From JAYSFC01 sp041913505 (GTDB taxonomy: Bacteria; Pseudomonadota; Gammaproteobacteria; Burkholderiales; Burkholderiaceae_C), in NCBI GenBank assembly GCA_041913505.1, contig JAYSFC010000001.1, positions 1-64,000 on the forward strand: a stretch of 64,000 bases of DNA, read 5' to 3'. The notes under the pieces were generated by a model, which had not been told where the DNA came from, made no database searches, and was given only the letters and a program-made list of their open reading frames with translations. Below, piece after piece: positions 15,916-23,237 of the stretch. How positions within the stretch are numbered: the first letter of the stretch is position 1; every line of letters begins with the position of its first letter. Made by a program: the position numbers and the translations under genes.

Positions 15916-16008
15916 TTAATAGGCCGGCGAAGCCAGGATCAACGCCAAGATCGCTAACGCGACCTTGACAAGCATCCTGGCGAGCCTGGGTTTCGCATGG
16001 TTGTGCAT
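15916..16008 (-). CDS. 30-aa membrane micropeptide
   Basis: A very short gene starts at 16008 behind a near-perfect Shine-Dalgarno (GAGGGAGG, 6 nt from the ATG). The peptide has a basic, His-containing N-terminus (MHNHAKPRLAR) and a single hydrophobic helix (MLVKVALAILALILASPAY). A stem-loop follows 15 bp after the stop (15901-15879). Its size and shape recall type I toxins, small membrane regulators and entry-exclusion-type peptides. A TTGACA-N17-TACAGA promoter (15829-15857) on the opposite strand would drive an antisense RNA. The gene is supported by the ribosome binding site; the function is not known. Confidence 0.5.
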   Translation of the reverse strand: MHNHAKPRLARMLVKVALAILALILASPAY

Positions 16009-16087
16009 GCTGGACCTCCCTCGACTCCGCGTCGGGCACCCGGCGCACGCGCGCCTAGCTCGCTGGTCGACGCGGTGGAGGGATCTT

Positions 16088-16111
16088 AGGGGCCTGGTCT
16101 TCCAGGCCCCT
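16088..16111. terminator. Stem-loop between micropeptide gene and tumE promoter
   Basis: AGGGGCCTGG (16088-16097) pairs with CCAGGCCCCT (16102-16111) around TCTT, followed by TTG on the plus strand. It probably insulates the tumE transcription unit. Confidence 0.45.
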
Positions 16112-16166
16112 TTGCTTCGTCGGCCCGGCGCGCCGGGCCATGCGCCACCTGCCGGGGCCACGACAC

Positions 16167-16195
16167 TTGACCATCATATCCACAGTGGATATGAT
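16167..16195 (+). promoter_or_regulatory. Promoter overlapped by a palindromic operator, tumE-tumA
   Basis: TTGACC (16167-16172) and TATGAT (16190-16195) are spaced by 17 bp, a good sigma-70 promoter. An exact inverted repeat with 11-bp arms around one base (ATCATATCCAC-A-GTGGATATGAT, 16173-16195) fills the spacer and the -10 box, the usual arrangement for an autoregulated toxin-antitoxin operon. The expected transcription start falls within a base or two of the tumE ATG. Confidence 0.7.
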
Positions 16196-16201
16196 CAGAG
16201 C

Positions 16202-16606
16202 ATGGCATCCAAGGACGGCAAACAAGACGCGATCAAGAAGGCGTTGCTTGAACAAGATGGAACCGACCTCGACTTCCCAGGCGTCCACCGGATTTCGTTT
16301 CGGGTGTGGGAGGTCGCGCCCAGCCCAGGGATCCCCTTCGGGCTCCGGTATGCCTTCAACTTGTTCGCCCCGAGCCCGATCAGCTTCCTGCCCAACAACC
16401 CGATCTTGCGCTACGACAACGAGCATTCGCCGATCGACCGAACGCATCCGTTCGACCACCGTCACGCGACAACCAGAGGCCCAGGCGGCTTCCCGAAAGG
16501 ATGCGAGGCGGATGGAAAGTCGTTGGACATCCCGCCGGAGGAGCTGATCGAAGCCTTTCTCGAAGAGGCGTTCAAACTGCTCGATGAACTTGGAGCGACC
16601 GCATAG
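16202..16606 (+). CDS. tumE: TumE-like (DUF6516) toxin of a toxin-antitoxin pair
   Basis: This 134-aa protein has the pattern of the DUF6516/TumE family: an Arg-Tyr-rich strand (LRYAFNLFAP), then the characteristic ILRYDNEHSPIDRTHPFDHRH segment and an acidic C-terminal helix (IPPEELIEAFLEEAFKLLDEL). The gene is followed 69 bp later by a winged-helix antitoxin, as expected for this family, and both are driven by the operator-embedded promoter at 16167-16195. The ATG lies at the predicted transcription start, so the mRNA may be leaderless. The biochemical activity of the family is not something I can state. Confidence 0.7.
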   Translation: MASKDGKQDAIKKALLEQDGTDLDFPGVHRISFRVWEVAPSPGIPFGLRYAFNLFAPSPISFLPNNPILRYDNEHSPIDRTHPFDHRHATTRGPGGFPKGCEADGKSLDIPPEELIEAFLEEAFKLLDELGATA

Positions 16607-16675
16607 ACGCCCGCCGAAGCCAAGCCAGACGACGCGTCGCCACCCGCAGTCCATGCCAAACCTACGGAGAACACC

Positions 16676-17155
16676 ATGAAGCCAAACACTGAAAAGGCCG
16701 CCAGCAGCAAACAAGTGATCAGCCGCGATCGGTTGATGGCGGATGTCCGAGCCCACATGAAAGGCGGCGAAAAGCCGTCGTGGGCAGGCCAAGCTGTGTT
16801 CGTCGGCGACAAGGCAGCGGAGGATTGGGCCAACGCAGAGAAGAGCCAGGTCGCCATGGACTTTGTGAGCTCGCTAAGCAAGCTGGTGAGCGACAACCAC
16901 GATCTCCTGTCGGCGATCGACGGCAGCAAGCCAAGTTCGATCAAGGAGCTTGCCGACCTCATCCATCGAGCCGAAAGCAATGTCTCGCGATCGTTGGCCA
17001 AACTTGAAGCGGCCGGCGTCGTCGTCTTGGCCGATGTCGAGGGCTCCCGAGCCAAACGGCCCATGCTGGCCATGCGCAAGGTCAGCTTGGACTTCGACAT
17101 CTTGGATCTGACGGTTTCGATGGTCAAAGCGGCTCGGCCGAAGGAAGCGGCGTAA
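16676..17155 (+). CDS. tumA: TumA-like antitoxin with MarR/HVO_A0114-type winged helix
   Basis: This 159-aa protein has an N-terminal region likely to contact the toxin and a C-terminal winged helix (LLSAIDGSKPSSIKELADLI, AESNVSRSLAKLEAAGVVVL). Helix-turn-helix proteins of this sort are the usual partners of TumE/DUF6516 toxins, and probably bind the 23-bp palindrome upstream. A good ribosome binding site (CGGAGAACACC) precedes the ATG. Toxin first, antitoxin second is the order in many pairs of this class. Confidence 0.7.
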   Translation: MKPNTEKAASSKQVISRDRLMADVRAHMKGGEKPSWAGQAVFVGDKAAEDWANAEKSQVAMDFVSSLSKLVSDNHDLLSAIDGSKPSSIKELADLIHRAESNVSRSLAKLEAAGVVVLADVEGSRAKRPMLAMRKVSLDFDILDLTVSMVKAARPKEAA

Positions 17156-17227
17156 GGCGCGCCGTTGATGGGGACGATTCCCTGCGCTTTAATGTTCAAT
17201 GAAGCTATGCCTTTTTAAGGAGGAAGC

Positions 17228-17707
17228 ATGTCGTCATCTTCGACCACGGATTTCATCGTCTCATCGGCGGTTGCGACGCGGGTCCTCGTGGAGGCGGAAG
17301 TCGCCAATTCGAAGGCCCACAGGGCCAAGATGGAGGCGATCGAGGCCAATGCCCGCGCGCGCGAGGCCGAGTCGAACTGGCGCAACACGGACGAAGGCCT
17401 TCGCAAGCGCGTGGAAGAGCTCGCCCGCGAGAAGAACAGAGAGAAGGCCTTCGGTGAAAAGATGATGGCCAAGAACGATCAGCTCGAAGCCGCCCTCGCT
17501 CAGCAAGAAGCCCTGATCCTGGAATGGATGCACAGCAACGAAGCGTTCAAGCGGCTGGCCCGGCAATACGGGAAGAAGATCGGGGTGACGGACGAGCAGC
17601 GGCAACGCGACTTCGATCAGAACGTCTTGGACATTGCTGAGGAAGATCCAAAGTTCGCCGACACGAAGAAGACTCATGGGGCGAAAGGCAGGCTCGGCAG
17701 TCAGTGA
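17228..17707 (+). CDS. Coiled-coil protein of unknown function
   Basis: This 159-aa protein is expressed from a very strong ribosome binding site (AAGGAGGA, 3 nt before ATG). Residues 20-110 are charged and heptad-like (Ala/Glu/Lys/Arg rich), predicting a long coiled coil; the end is polar (DQNVLDIAEEDPKF). A terminator-like stem-loop follows at 17725-17746. No family was recognised; a structural or phage/element-related role is possible. Confidence 0.6.
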   Translation: MSSSSTTDFIVSSAVATRVLVEAEVANSKAHRAKMEAIEANARAREAESNWRNTDEGLRKRVEELAREKNREKAFGEKMMAKNDQLEAALAQQEALILEWMHSNEAFKRLARQYGKKIGVTDEQRQRDFDQNVLDIAEEDPKFADTKKTHGAKGRLGSQ

Positions 17708-17724
17708 GCTGAACTAGATGAGAC

Positions 17725-17746
17725 AAGGGCCGCAATCGCGGCCCTT
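17725..17746 (+). terminator. Terminator of the coiled-coil gene
   Basis: AAGGGCCGC (17725-17733) pairs with GCGGCCCTT (17738-17746) around a 4-nt loop. The sequence after it (GGTCTTTCT) is moderately T-rich. It stands 18 bp after the stop codon. Confidence 0.6.
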
Positions 17747-17760
17747 GGTCTTTCTGAATG

Positions 17761-18288
17761 TCACAACGCGCATCGTCGAGGATTTGTCGCACGCGAGGCC
17801 TCCGTGCTGATCGTCTGATCGATCGCTGCGGCCTCGTCATTGGCGGCCCGCTGCATTTGGCGTCGCCTGACCGCCTCGACAGCCGCCAACGAAGGCTCGA
17901 TGCGGGGCCAGCCCGAGAATCGAACCTTCTCCAGGCTTCCGTCGACGCATCGGATGCAACCGTCGATGCAGCTCTTCGACGGCTCGAAGCGAGCCGCGAG
18001 CCAGTTGAAGAAGTCGACATGTTTGGGGTCGTATCCTCTGACTGCCGCCAACCAGAAGACTGCGAAATCCTGCGCTCCCGGGTCCGCCCCGGCTAGTTCG
18101 ATCAGGCTCTTCGCAAGGTCGACGCGCCCGCAGTGCGTGGCCATCAGCATCGCGGCAGTCGACTCCGACAAGGGGCGGCCGTCGCGGTCGACGCTGGCCA
18201 TGCTCGCATGCGTGCGAGGGTGCATCTGAAGGACGAGGTTGGCCAGCCTCGGCCTCTTGCCCAGCGCGTCTACGATCCAGCCTTTCAT
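17761..18288 (-). CDS. Ankyrin-like repeat protein
   Basis: The 175-aa protein starts at 18288 (GGAGG upstream). It shows degenerate ankyrin-like repeats: STAAMLMATHCGRVDLAKSLIEL, then AVFWLAAVRGYDPKHVDFFNWLA. The C-terminal part is basic. Four cysteines occur in the second half. It is divergent from the 18303 gene, and is one of three or four ankyrin-type proteins in this element (see relaxase tail and 22127). A protein-interaction role is likely; the partner is unknown. Confidence 0.6.
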   Translation of the reverse strand: MKGWIVDALGKRPRLANLVLQMHPRTHASMASVDRDGRPLSESTAAMLMATHCGRVDLAKSLIELAGADPGAQDFAVFWLAAVRGYDPKHVDFFNWLAARFEPSKSCIDGCIRCVDGSLEKVRFSGWPRIEPSLAAVEAVRRRQMQRAANDEAAAIDQTISTEASRATNPRRCAL

Positions 18289-18302
18289 TTCGACGCGCCT
18301 CC

Positions 18303-18527
18303 ATGCCTGCATCCGAGAAGAAGAGCTGGATTGAAATCGCCGTCTTGGCCTTGACGAAGCGCGGCAAGCTGAAGCGCTTCGTCAAGACGGCCCTGGACCT
18401 CTCCATCGATGAGAAATACGACAAGGTCGAACGAAAAATGGAGCAGGCGGGATACGAATATGACGATCTCAAGCCACGCGATGGGAGGCTCGAAGCGAAC
18501 AACTATCGCGTCCGTAGACAGCGATGA
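18303..18527 (+). CDS. Small helical protein of unknown function
   Basis: This 74-aa protein begins MPASEKKSWIEIAVLALTKRGKLKRF and continues with a charged helical segment (SIDEKYDKVERKMEQAGYEYDDL). No ribosome binding site is obvious, which lowers confidence. The composition is that of a genuine small soluble protein. It is followed by the 62-aa gene at 18591. Confidence 0.45.
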   Translation: MPASEKKSWIEIAVLALTKRGKLKRFVKTALDLSIDEKYDKVERKMEQAGYEYDDLKPRDGRLEANNYRVRRQR

Positions 18528-18590
18528 CGACTCGCGGCAAGCCCCCCCAATCTCACTCATCAAGCACCTTCACAGAACAAAAGCAAGCCC

Positions 18591-18779
18591 ATGTTCAAGA
18601 TCAATTCGGTCACGTTCAATGACGACCACATCGTTGTTCACTACGAGAAGCCACGCGGCCAGCAAAAGCCGCCATACACAATTCACCACTTGCAGTTGGG
18701 CCAAGCCGGCCGCAAGCCCGAAGATTCCGCCCTTGTGAAAAAAATCAAAGACGAGATAGCAAAAATCATCATCCGTTGA
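18591..18779 (+). CDS. Small hypothetical protein
   Basis: This 62-aa protein (MFKINSVTFNDDHIVVHY..., ending KKIKDEIAKIIIR) looks like a compact beta-alpha fold with a strongly hydrophobic end. It overlaps the convergent gene ending at 18769 by 11 bp. No family was recognised and its ribosome binding site is weak. Confidence 0.45.
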   Translation: MFKINSVTFNDDHIVVHYEKPRGQQKPPYTIHHLQLGQAGRKPEDSALVKKIKDEIAKIIIR

Positions 18780-19242
18780 TGTTCTTGTGCCGATCCAGCA
18801 AAGCTCGCGTCGCTCCCCAGTTCGTGTCGCTGCGGACGCTGTCGTCATCGAAACCGGCAAAGCCGCTGTCGAAAGCCTTCATCGCTGCGGCGATTCGTAG
18901 GACGGCAATTTCATTCGATTTGAGATAAAGCTTCCGACGATGGCTCGGATCGGCGCTCTGCGCCCTACTGGCCTCTTCCAAGCATCGATCCATGGTGTGG
19001 ATGGCTGCGATCCAGATGTCACGAGCCAGGCGATTCCCCGCGAGCTGGATCTCCTCTTCGTAGTTTCCGCTCGCTAGCCTCTCTCCGTCGCGACGCTCTG
19101 ATTCCCATTCGATCACGGCGTAGTCCTCCTCGGTATAGGGGTATGGAACAAACTCCGAAATGGGACGGGTGAGGTCAAACGCTCGGACGCGGGCATTCAA
19201 AGCGTCGACGTCCGCTTGCGTGTAAGGTTCTGGTTTTTGCAT
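18769..19242 (-). CDS. Hypothetical protein
   Basis: The 157-aa protein starts at 19242 (MQKPEPYTQADVDALNARV) behind a GAGGGAGA site. It is mostly helical: RLARDIWIAAIHTMDRCLEEASRAQ and IAVLRIAAAMKAFDSGF. A simple (CT)7 run sits 17-31 bp upstream of the ATG and in the alternative longer frame. No family was recognised. Confidence 0.55.
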   Translation of the reverse strand: MQKPEPYTQADVDALNARVRAFDLTRPISEFVPYPYTEEDYAVIEWESERRDGERLASGNYEEEIQLAGNRLARDIWIAAIHTMDRCLEEASRAQSADPSHRRKLYLKSNEIAVLRIAAAMKAFDSGFAGFDDDSVRSDTNWGATRALLDRHKNING

Positions 19243-19258
19243 TGATCGTTCTCCCTCG

Positions 19259-19273
19259 CTCTCTCTCTCTCTC
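19259..19273. repeat. Short (CT)n tract upstream of the 18769 gene
   Basis: Seven CT units followed by a C lie just upstream of the ribosome binding site on the minus strand as a GA run. Slippage here would alter the 5' leader or the frame of a longer start, but the tract is short. The 19243-19549 interval otherwise shows no credible gene. Confidence 0.4.
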
Positions 19274-19549
19274 ATCAAGCACCTCCACCATCCCCACCGT
19301 CATCCTTCTTCTCCGTCGTGGCCTGGCCAGCCGCTGCGTTTGACGGAGCGGGCGAGCTCGCGATGCCTTCGGCCTTGCCTCGAAGCCCGTCGGCCGCGCG
19401 TCATTTCCACCAACACCCATGGGCCCCTCCATGGATTTGTTCTCTCTCAGGGGAGGCTGCTGGGCAATGGTCAATATGTCGAGGCTGACCGGCGGATTTC
19501 CTGGCTCGCCGCCGCGCATGCCTCGACGCATTCGGTCGTGGCTGGCCGG

Positions 19550-20671
19550 TTAGATGCGAAGCGCGGTCGATGCCGCATGGATGGGCTGAGGGGACTGGCC
19601 GCCCAGCTCCAACTCCATCTCCGCTTTTTCGATGATCGCCACGCCCCTGGCGACTCCGCCCTCCACCGCGTCTTTCAGAAAGCTCAGCTTCGGGGCCACG
19701 CGGTCGACGAAGACGATCCCGGCCTCGCTGCGGCCCGTCATGGCGACCAAATAGCCCACGCATCGCGCGATGGCCTCCCGAAGCATCTCCTCGTTGGCGC
19801 ATGCCCCGGATGAGCCCAATGCCTCCCCATAGGCCAACGCCGCGCTCATGAGTTCGCAGACGGCTTCGAAGTTCGTCGCCAGGTCGAACAAAGCCGTGAA
19901 GAGCTTCACCAAGCACAGGAATTCGCCGCAGCACATCGCCGATCTGAGAAAGAGTTCGACTTCGCTCTGCGCGATCCCTTTGTCGCCATGCGCTTTCAGG
20001 TTCTCCGACATGAGTCGCAGGCGACCCTCGATCGCATCCGAGTCCGAGCGGGCGATCGAGCCCAGGAGCTTGCGCCGGCTCTCGACGTGGGCCCGCATGG
20101 GTTTTGCTGCTTCGGCCGCCTCGCACGGCTCGTTTTCCATCAGAAGCATCGCGTGGCGCATGGCTCGCGGGCATGCGGGATCAAGCCAGAGGTAGCAGCC
20201 GGGGGTGGGGCCGCCAAAGCCCTTGGCCGCGCCGAGAATGATGGCCGACAACATCTGCTGATCGAAGTCGTGCTCCTCGCCGCCACGTTCAAAGCGTTCG
20301 CAGGCCTCTTGGGCGGCCGCATCGATCGCGGAAACCTCGCGATCCCGGGCAGCCATTTCCGCCAACGCCGCGGCGCACTGCACTGCGCCGATGTGAACAG
20401 CGACCAGCGTCAACGGCGCCTTCTCGATCGTCTGAACGTCATTGATCACAATGGTCGAGCGAATCTGCCAGATCGACCAACGCGCCTCTTGCCCGAGCAT
20501 CCTCAGGGCATCGACATCGTCGCGGCCCACGGCCTCGACGACGAGCGCGGCCCATTGGTCCATGTTCAGATCGATCCACTGGCCCTGGGCTGCCGCCCTC
20601 TCCCTCGCCTGACGCTGCCTGCGCTTCTTGTCAGATTTCATCCGGGACTTGTAGGTGGATTTGGCGCTCAT
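19550..20671 (-). CDS. Helical hypothetical protein of 373 aa
   Basis: A very basic N-terminus (STYKSRMKSDKKRRQRQARERAAAQ) precedes a series of helical pairs with an ankyrin/TPR-like spacing (WAALVVEAVGRDDVDALRML, APLTLVAVHIGAVQCAAALAEM). The middle holds several cysteines. The ATG has an AAAGGGAAG site. It is the largest unassigned cargo gene of the element. Its length and alpha-solenoid appearance suggest a scaffold or effector-like protein, without any firm family. Confidence 0.55.
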   Translation of the reverse strand: MSAKSTYKSRMKSDKKRRQRQARERAAAQGQWIDLNMDQWAALVVEAVGRDDVDALRMLGQEARWSIWQIRSTIVINDVQTIEKAPLTLVAVHIGAVQCAAALAEMAARDREVSAIDAAAQEACERFERGGEEHDFDQQMLSAIILGAAKGFGGPTPGCYLWLDPACPRAMRHAMLLMENEPCEAAEAAKPMRAHVESRRKLLGSIARSDSDAIEGRLRLMSENLKAHGDKGIAQSEVELFLRSAMCCGEFLCLVKLFTALFDLATNFEAVCELMSAALAYGEALGSSGACANEEMLREAIARCVGYLVAMTGRSEAGIVFVDRVAPKLSFLKDAVEGGVARGVAIIEKAEMELELGGQSPQPIHAASTALRI

Positions 20672-20847
20672 CGTTCTTCCCTTTCAAGGTTGGAGGCGGC
20701 GCAAAATCGCGCTGCCATGGAGGGAAGTCTGAGCGCGAGGGATGATTTCGTGGGACTCGAAAATCGTCGATGAAGGCAAATGAAGGCGCTTGCTGGCGAA
20801 CGCGCCCAAACAAGATTTCCGAGTTGGCGCGCGCGCGACAGCCAATG

Positions 20848-20871
20848 AAAAAGGGCTGCCGCCGGCAGCCC
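20848..20871 (-). terminator. Intrinsic terminator of the 20892 gene
   Basis: On the minus strand CGGGCTGCC... folds as GGGCTGCCG (20871-20863) with CGGCAGCCC (20861-20853), followed by five T (20852-20848). It lies 20 bp after the stop. Confidence 0.75.
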
Positions 20872-20891
20872 GATTCAAGGTCGTCAAGGCA

Positions 20892-21314
20892 TCAGGCTTT
20901 CGGCTTCGAGGCGCTCTGCGCCGCCACTTCCAACAGCCCTTCCAGGCCGATTTTGGCCAGCGCGTCCAGAGAAAGCGCTTCGAGGAATCGGTCGGATTGC
21001 TTGCGAGTCATGGCGTAGTAGTTCGGATCCGTGTCGGGGTTCCCATCGTCGAGCAAGGTCCGCAGGCAATAGCCATTGCGATAGATGAACACATTGGAGT
21101 CGTATTCGACGAGGGCGGTGAATTGCCCGCCCTCCTCGGCAGATTCCAAGGACATTCGCACCTGAGCCCCGTCGTCGCCGACGGGGGTGAAGGCCCCGCC
21201 ATCCTCGCGATCGACAAAGCCTTTGTCGATGAGGGCCGGCAGCCATGAGTCGAATGGATTCGGGACCTGATACGCCGGATCGTTCTTGATGTCTGAGATG
21301 TCTGAATTTGCCAT
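20892..21314 (-). CDS. Hypothetical protein, 140 aa
   Basis: The protein has an acidic N-terminal half with Pro, Asp and Asn (MANSDISDIKNDPAYQV), a beta-rich centre (AQVRMSLESAEEGGQFTALVEY) and a helical end (DRFLEALSLDALAKIGLEGLLEVAAQ). It is an ordinary soluble protein with no family I recognise. It is separated from the 21441 gene by a stem-loop and followed by a good terminator. Confidence 0.55.
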   Translation of the reverse strand: MANSDISDIKNDPAYQVPNPFDSWLPALIDKGFVDREDGGAFTPVGDDGAQVRMSLESAEEGGQFTALVEYDSNVFIYRNGYCLRTLLDDGNPDTDPNYYAMTRKQSDRFLEALSLDALAKIGLEGLLEVAAQSASKPKA

Positions 21315-21400
21315 GGCTTACCCCCTGACAAATTCTCCGGCGCTGACGCTTGCGCCTCAAGGCGGCCGATCGACCGAATATCCGAAACAGCTTCAATGGG

Positions 21401-21425
21401 ATGGGGCCGCGAGAAGCGGCCCCAT
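21401..21425. repeat. GC-rich stem-loop after the 21441 gene
   Basis: ATGGGGCCGC (21401-21410) pairs with GCGGCCCCAT (21416-21425). It shares its arms with the hairpin at 15796-15821 and follows the stop of the excisionase-like gene by 16 bp, so it is probably a transcript end. Confidence 0.5.
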
Positions 21426-21440
21426 TCGCATCGCTGTCCG

Positions 21441-22055
21441 TCAGCCCTGGGAGAAGCCAGCGAGGTCGGTGTCCTCGATGGCCTGGGCGATGCCGGCTTG
21501 CATGGTGGAGAGCGCCTGCTGAACCCGGCCGGCGAAGCCCTGATGCCCCGAAAGGCTCGACCAGCGGCGCGAAGCCGCTTCGACCGGCGTGAGCCACATG
21601 ATGTTCCACGCGCCGCCAAGCCGCTCGATCACCAGGTCGACCGCGTTGTCCTCCACCATCGATTCGACCGAGCCGTCCGGCAAGACGTAGAACGGCAGGC
21701 CCTCGGCCAAGTCGAAGATCGTGGTGAACGTCTGGCCCTTCCTGATCGCCGCCTCCATCGAGCTGCCGATGGTGTTCTTGTCCAGCCATTCAATCAGCGC
21801 GGACTTGCGGTAGCGGATGGACTGATTCGTCCCCTTCGCGCCGACTCCGCCAGGCTGGATGTATTCGGGGCCGGTGCCGTCCTTTCGCCAGCGCTCCAGC
21901 GTCGACTTGGAGTAGCGAAGGAAGATCGCCGCCTCGTCGGTGGTGAACAGGAAGTCGTCTGGCACCTTCTTGATCAGCTCGTGCGCTTCGACGATCGACA
22001 TCCTGCGCCCGTCGTAGACGACCTGCTCCATCACTTGTTTTGATCTGCTGCCCAT
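21441..22055 (-). CDS. Excisionase-like helix-turn-helix protein with a C-terminal extension
   Basis: The 204-aa protein has a MerR/excisionase-type helix-turn-helix near residues 38-92: LFTTDEAAIFLRYSKSTLERWRKDG, GPEYIQPGG..., SIRYRKSALIEWLDK. The rest (about 105 residues) is unassigned. It has a GAGGGCGAC site before the ATG. Position near the integrase suggests a recombination directionality factor or element regulator. A plain excisionase would be shorter. Confidence 0.7.
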   Translation of the reverse strand: MGSRSKQVMEQVVYDGRRMSIVEAHELIKKVPDDFLFTTDEAAIFLRYSKSTLERWRKDGTGPEYIQPGGVGAKGTNQSIRYRKSALIEWLDKNTIGSSMEAAIRKGQTFTTIFDLAEGLPFYVLPDGSVESMVEDNAVDLVIERLGGAWNIMWLTPVEAASRRWSSLSGHQGFAGRVQQALSTMQAGIAQAIEDTDLAGFSQG

Positions 22056-22126
22056 GTCGCCCTCAGTTCTCGTTGTTAGGCCTGGGCTCCATTATTCACA
22101 TCGGGCTCGCGCGCTGGGCGCAGGGC

Positions 22127-22708
22127 TCACATCCGAAGCGGCGGGCGCTTCGGGGCCTTGGCCTTTGCCGCCATCGCCTTGGCGATCTTCTTGCGCTCGG
22201 CCAGCGCGGCGATATGGCTCTTGATGAAGGCGGACATCTGCGGCTTGCCACCGATCTTCGCGTGGGTGGCCGCGGTCCGACGGGCCATGTCGGCCGGACG
22301 CAGGTCAGCCCCGGCTTCGATGAGCATGCGAAGGCAGGGCGAATCCTCCTGCGCGCCGTATCTCGCCACCAGCATGGCGGCCGTCATTCCGTGCCGATCG
22401 CGAAGGTTGACATCGGCCCCGGCGGCGATCAACACCGACAGGCATTCTTGGCTCTCGTGGAACGCCGCGATCATCGCTGCCGTTGTGCCTCGCCAGTCGG
22501 CGGCATCCACCGCCGCGCCGGCTTCGAGCAGCGCTCGAATGCAGTCCACATGGCGCTTGCCAGCCGCCAAGACGAGTGGGACTTGTCGGGCGCTGTTGGC
22601 AATCTGTCCAGCGTCCAGATTGGCCCCGGCGGCAATCGCGCGCTTCAAAGCGTCGAGATCGCCCGCGTGCGCCGCTTCGCAAAGGTCAGTTGGAGAAGGA
22701 ATAGCCAT
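22127..22708 (-). CDS. Ankyrin-repeat protein
   Basis: The 193-aa protein has about four clear ankyrin repeats: DLCEAAHAGDLDALKRAIAA, VPLVLAAGKRHVDCIRALLEAGA, TTAAMIAAFHESQECLSVLIAAGADVN, and MTAAMLVARYGAQEDSPCLRMLIEAGADL. The C-terminal tail is Lys/Ala-rich and may bind nucleic acid or a partner. It resembles the ankyrin tail of the relaxase encoded 12 kb away. Ankyrins make protein-protein contacts; the partner is unknown. Confidence 0.8.
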   Translation of the reverse strand: MAIPSPTDLCEAAHAGDLDALKRAIAAGANLDAGQIANSARQVPLVLAAGKRHVDCIRALLEAGAAVDAADWRGTTAAMIAAFHESQECLSVLIAAGADVNLRDRHGMTAAMLVARYGAQEDSPCLRMLIEAGADLRPADMARRTAATHAKIGGKPQMSAFIKSHIAALAERKKIAKAMAAKAKAPKRPPLRM

Positions 22709-22793
22709 GGGTTCAGAGTCTCAAAACCATGGCGGGGCGTCAAAGGCGCCTCAGATGGGACGACAGGCGGCAAATGGACGCCACCGCGCAAAG

Positions 22794-23138
22794 TTAGACC
22801 CGGAGGGATCCTTTCGCGCGCAAGGCATCGACCTTGACCCCATATTCAAACGCGCGCTCGTATTCGGCAGCGAAGCCCATGAAAACCGCCGAGACCCCGT
22901 CCTGGGCCTTGAGCCATTCAAACGCCTCTCGCACGAGGGGCTTGCCTTCGGCGAGCCATGCCTGCACCTGGGCGGAATCGAGGCGGCGCGAGGACAGGTC
23001 ATGGCCGCCGGCGATCAAACGCAACGCGTATTGAATTTGCGGGGCTCTTCCGCCGGAGTCGGTCGGCAGCAGCTCAATGCCGATGACGGCCACAGAGGCC
23101 GCCCTGTCGTCGTCGATCTTCTCCGTTTCGATGTCCAT
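22794..23138 (-). CDS. Hypothetical protein
   Basis: The gene encodes 114 aa from the ATG at 23138, or 128 aa from a GTG at 23180. Visible elements are a strand-rich first half (SVAVIGIELLPTD, IQYALRLIAGGH) and a helical second half (LVREAFEWLKAQ, AVFMGFAAEYERAFEYGVKV). It lies between the ankyrin gene and the integrase. No family was recognised. Confidence 0.5.
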   Translation of the reverse strand: MDIETEKIDDDRAASVAVIGIELLPTDSGGRAPQIQYALRLIAGGHDLSSRRLDSAQVQAWLAEGKPLVREAFEWLKAQDGVSAVFMGFAAEYERAFEYGVKVDALRAKGSLRV

Positions 23139-23237
23139 CCCTTTGTTCAGCCAGTGGCCGCTTCTCAAATTCAGATTCACTCAAGCTCTCAACGAAGCGG
23201 AAGAAAGTCAAGTTGGCGCCCGAGGCGGTTGGCGACT

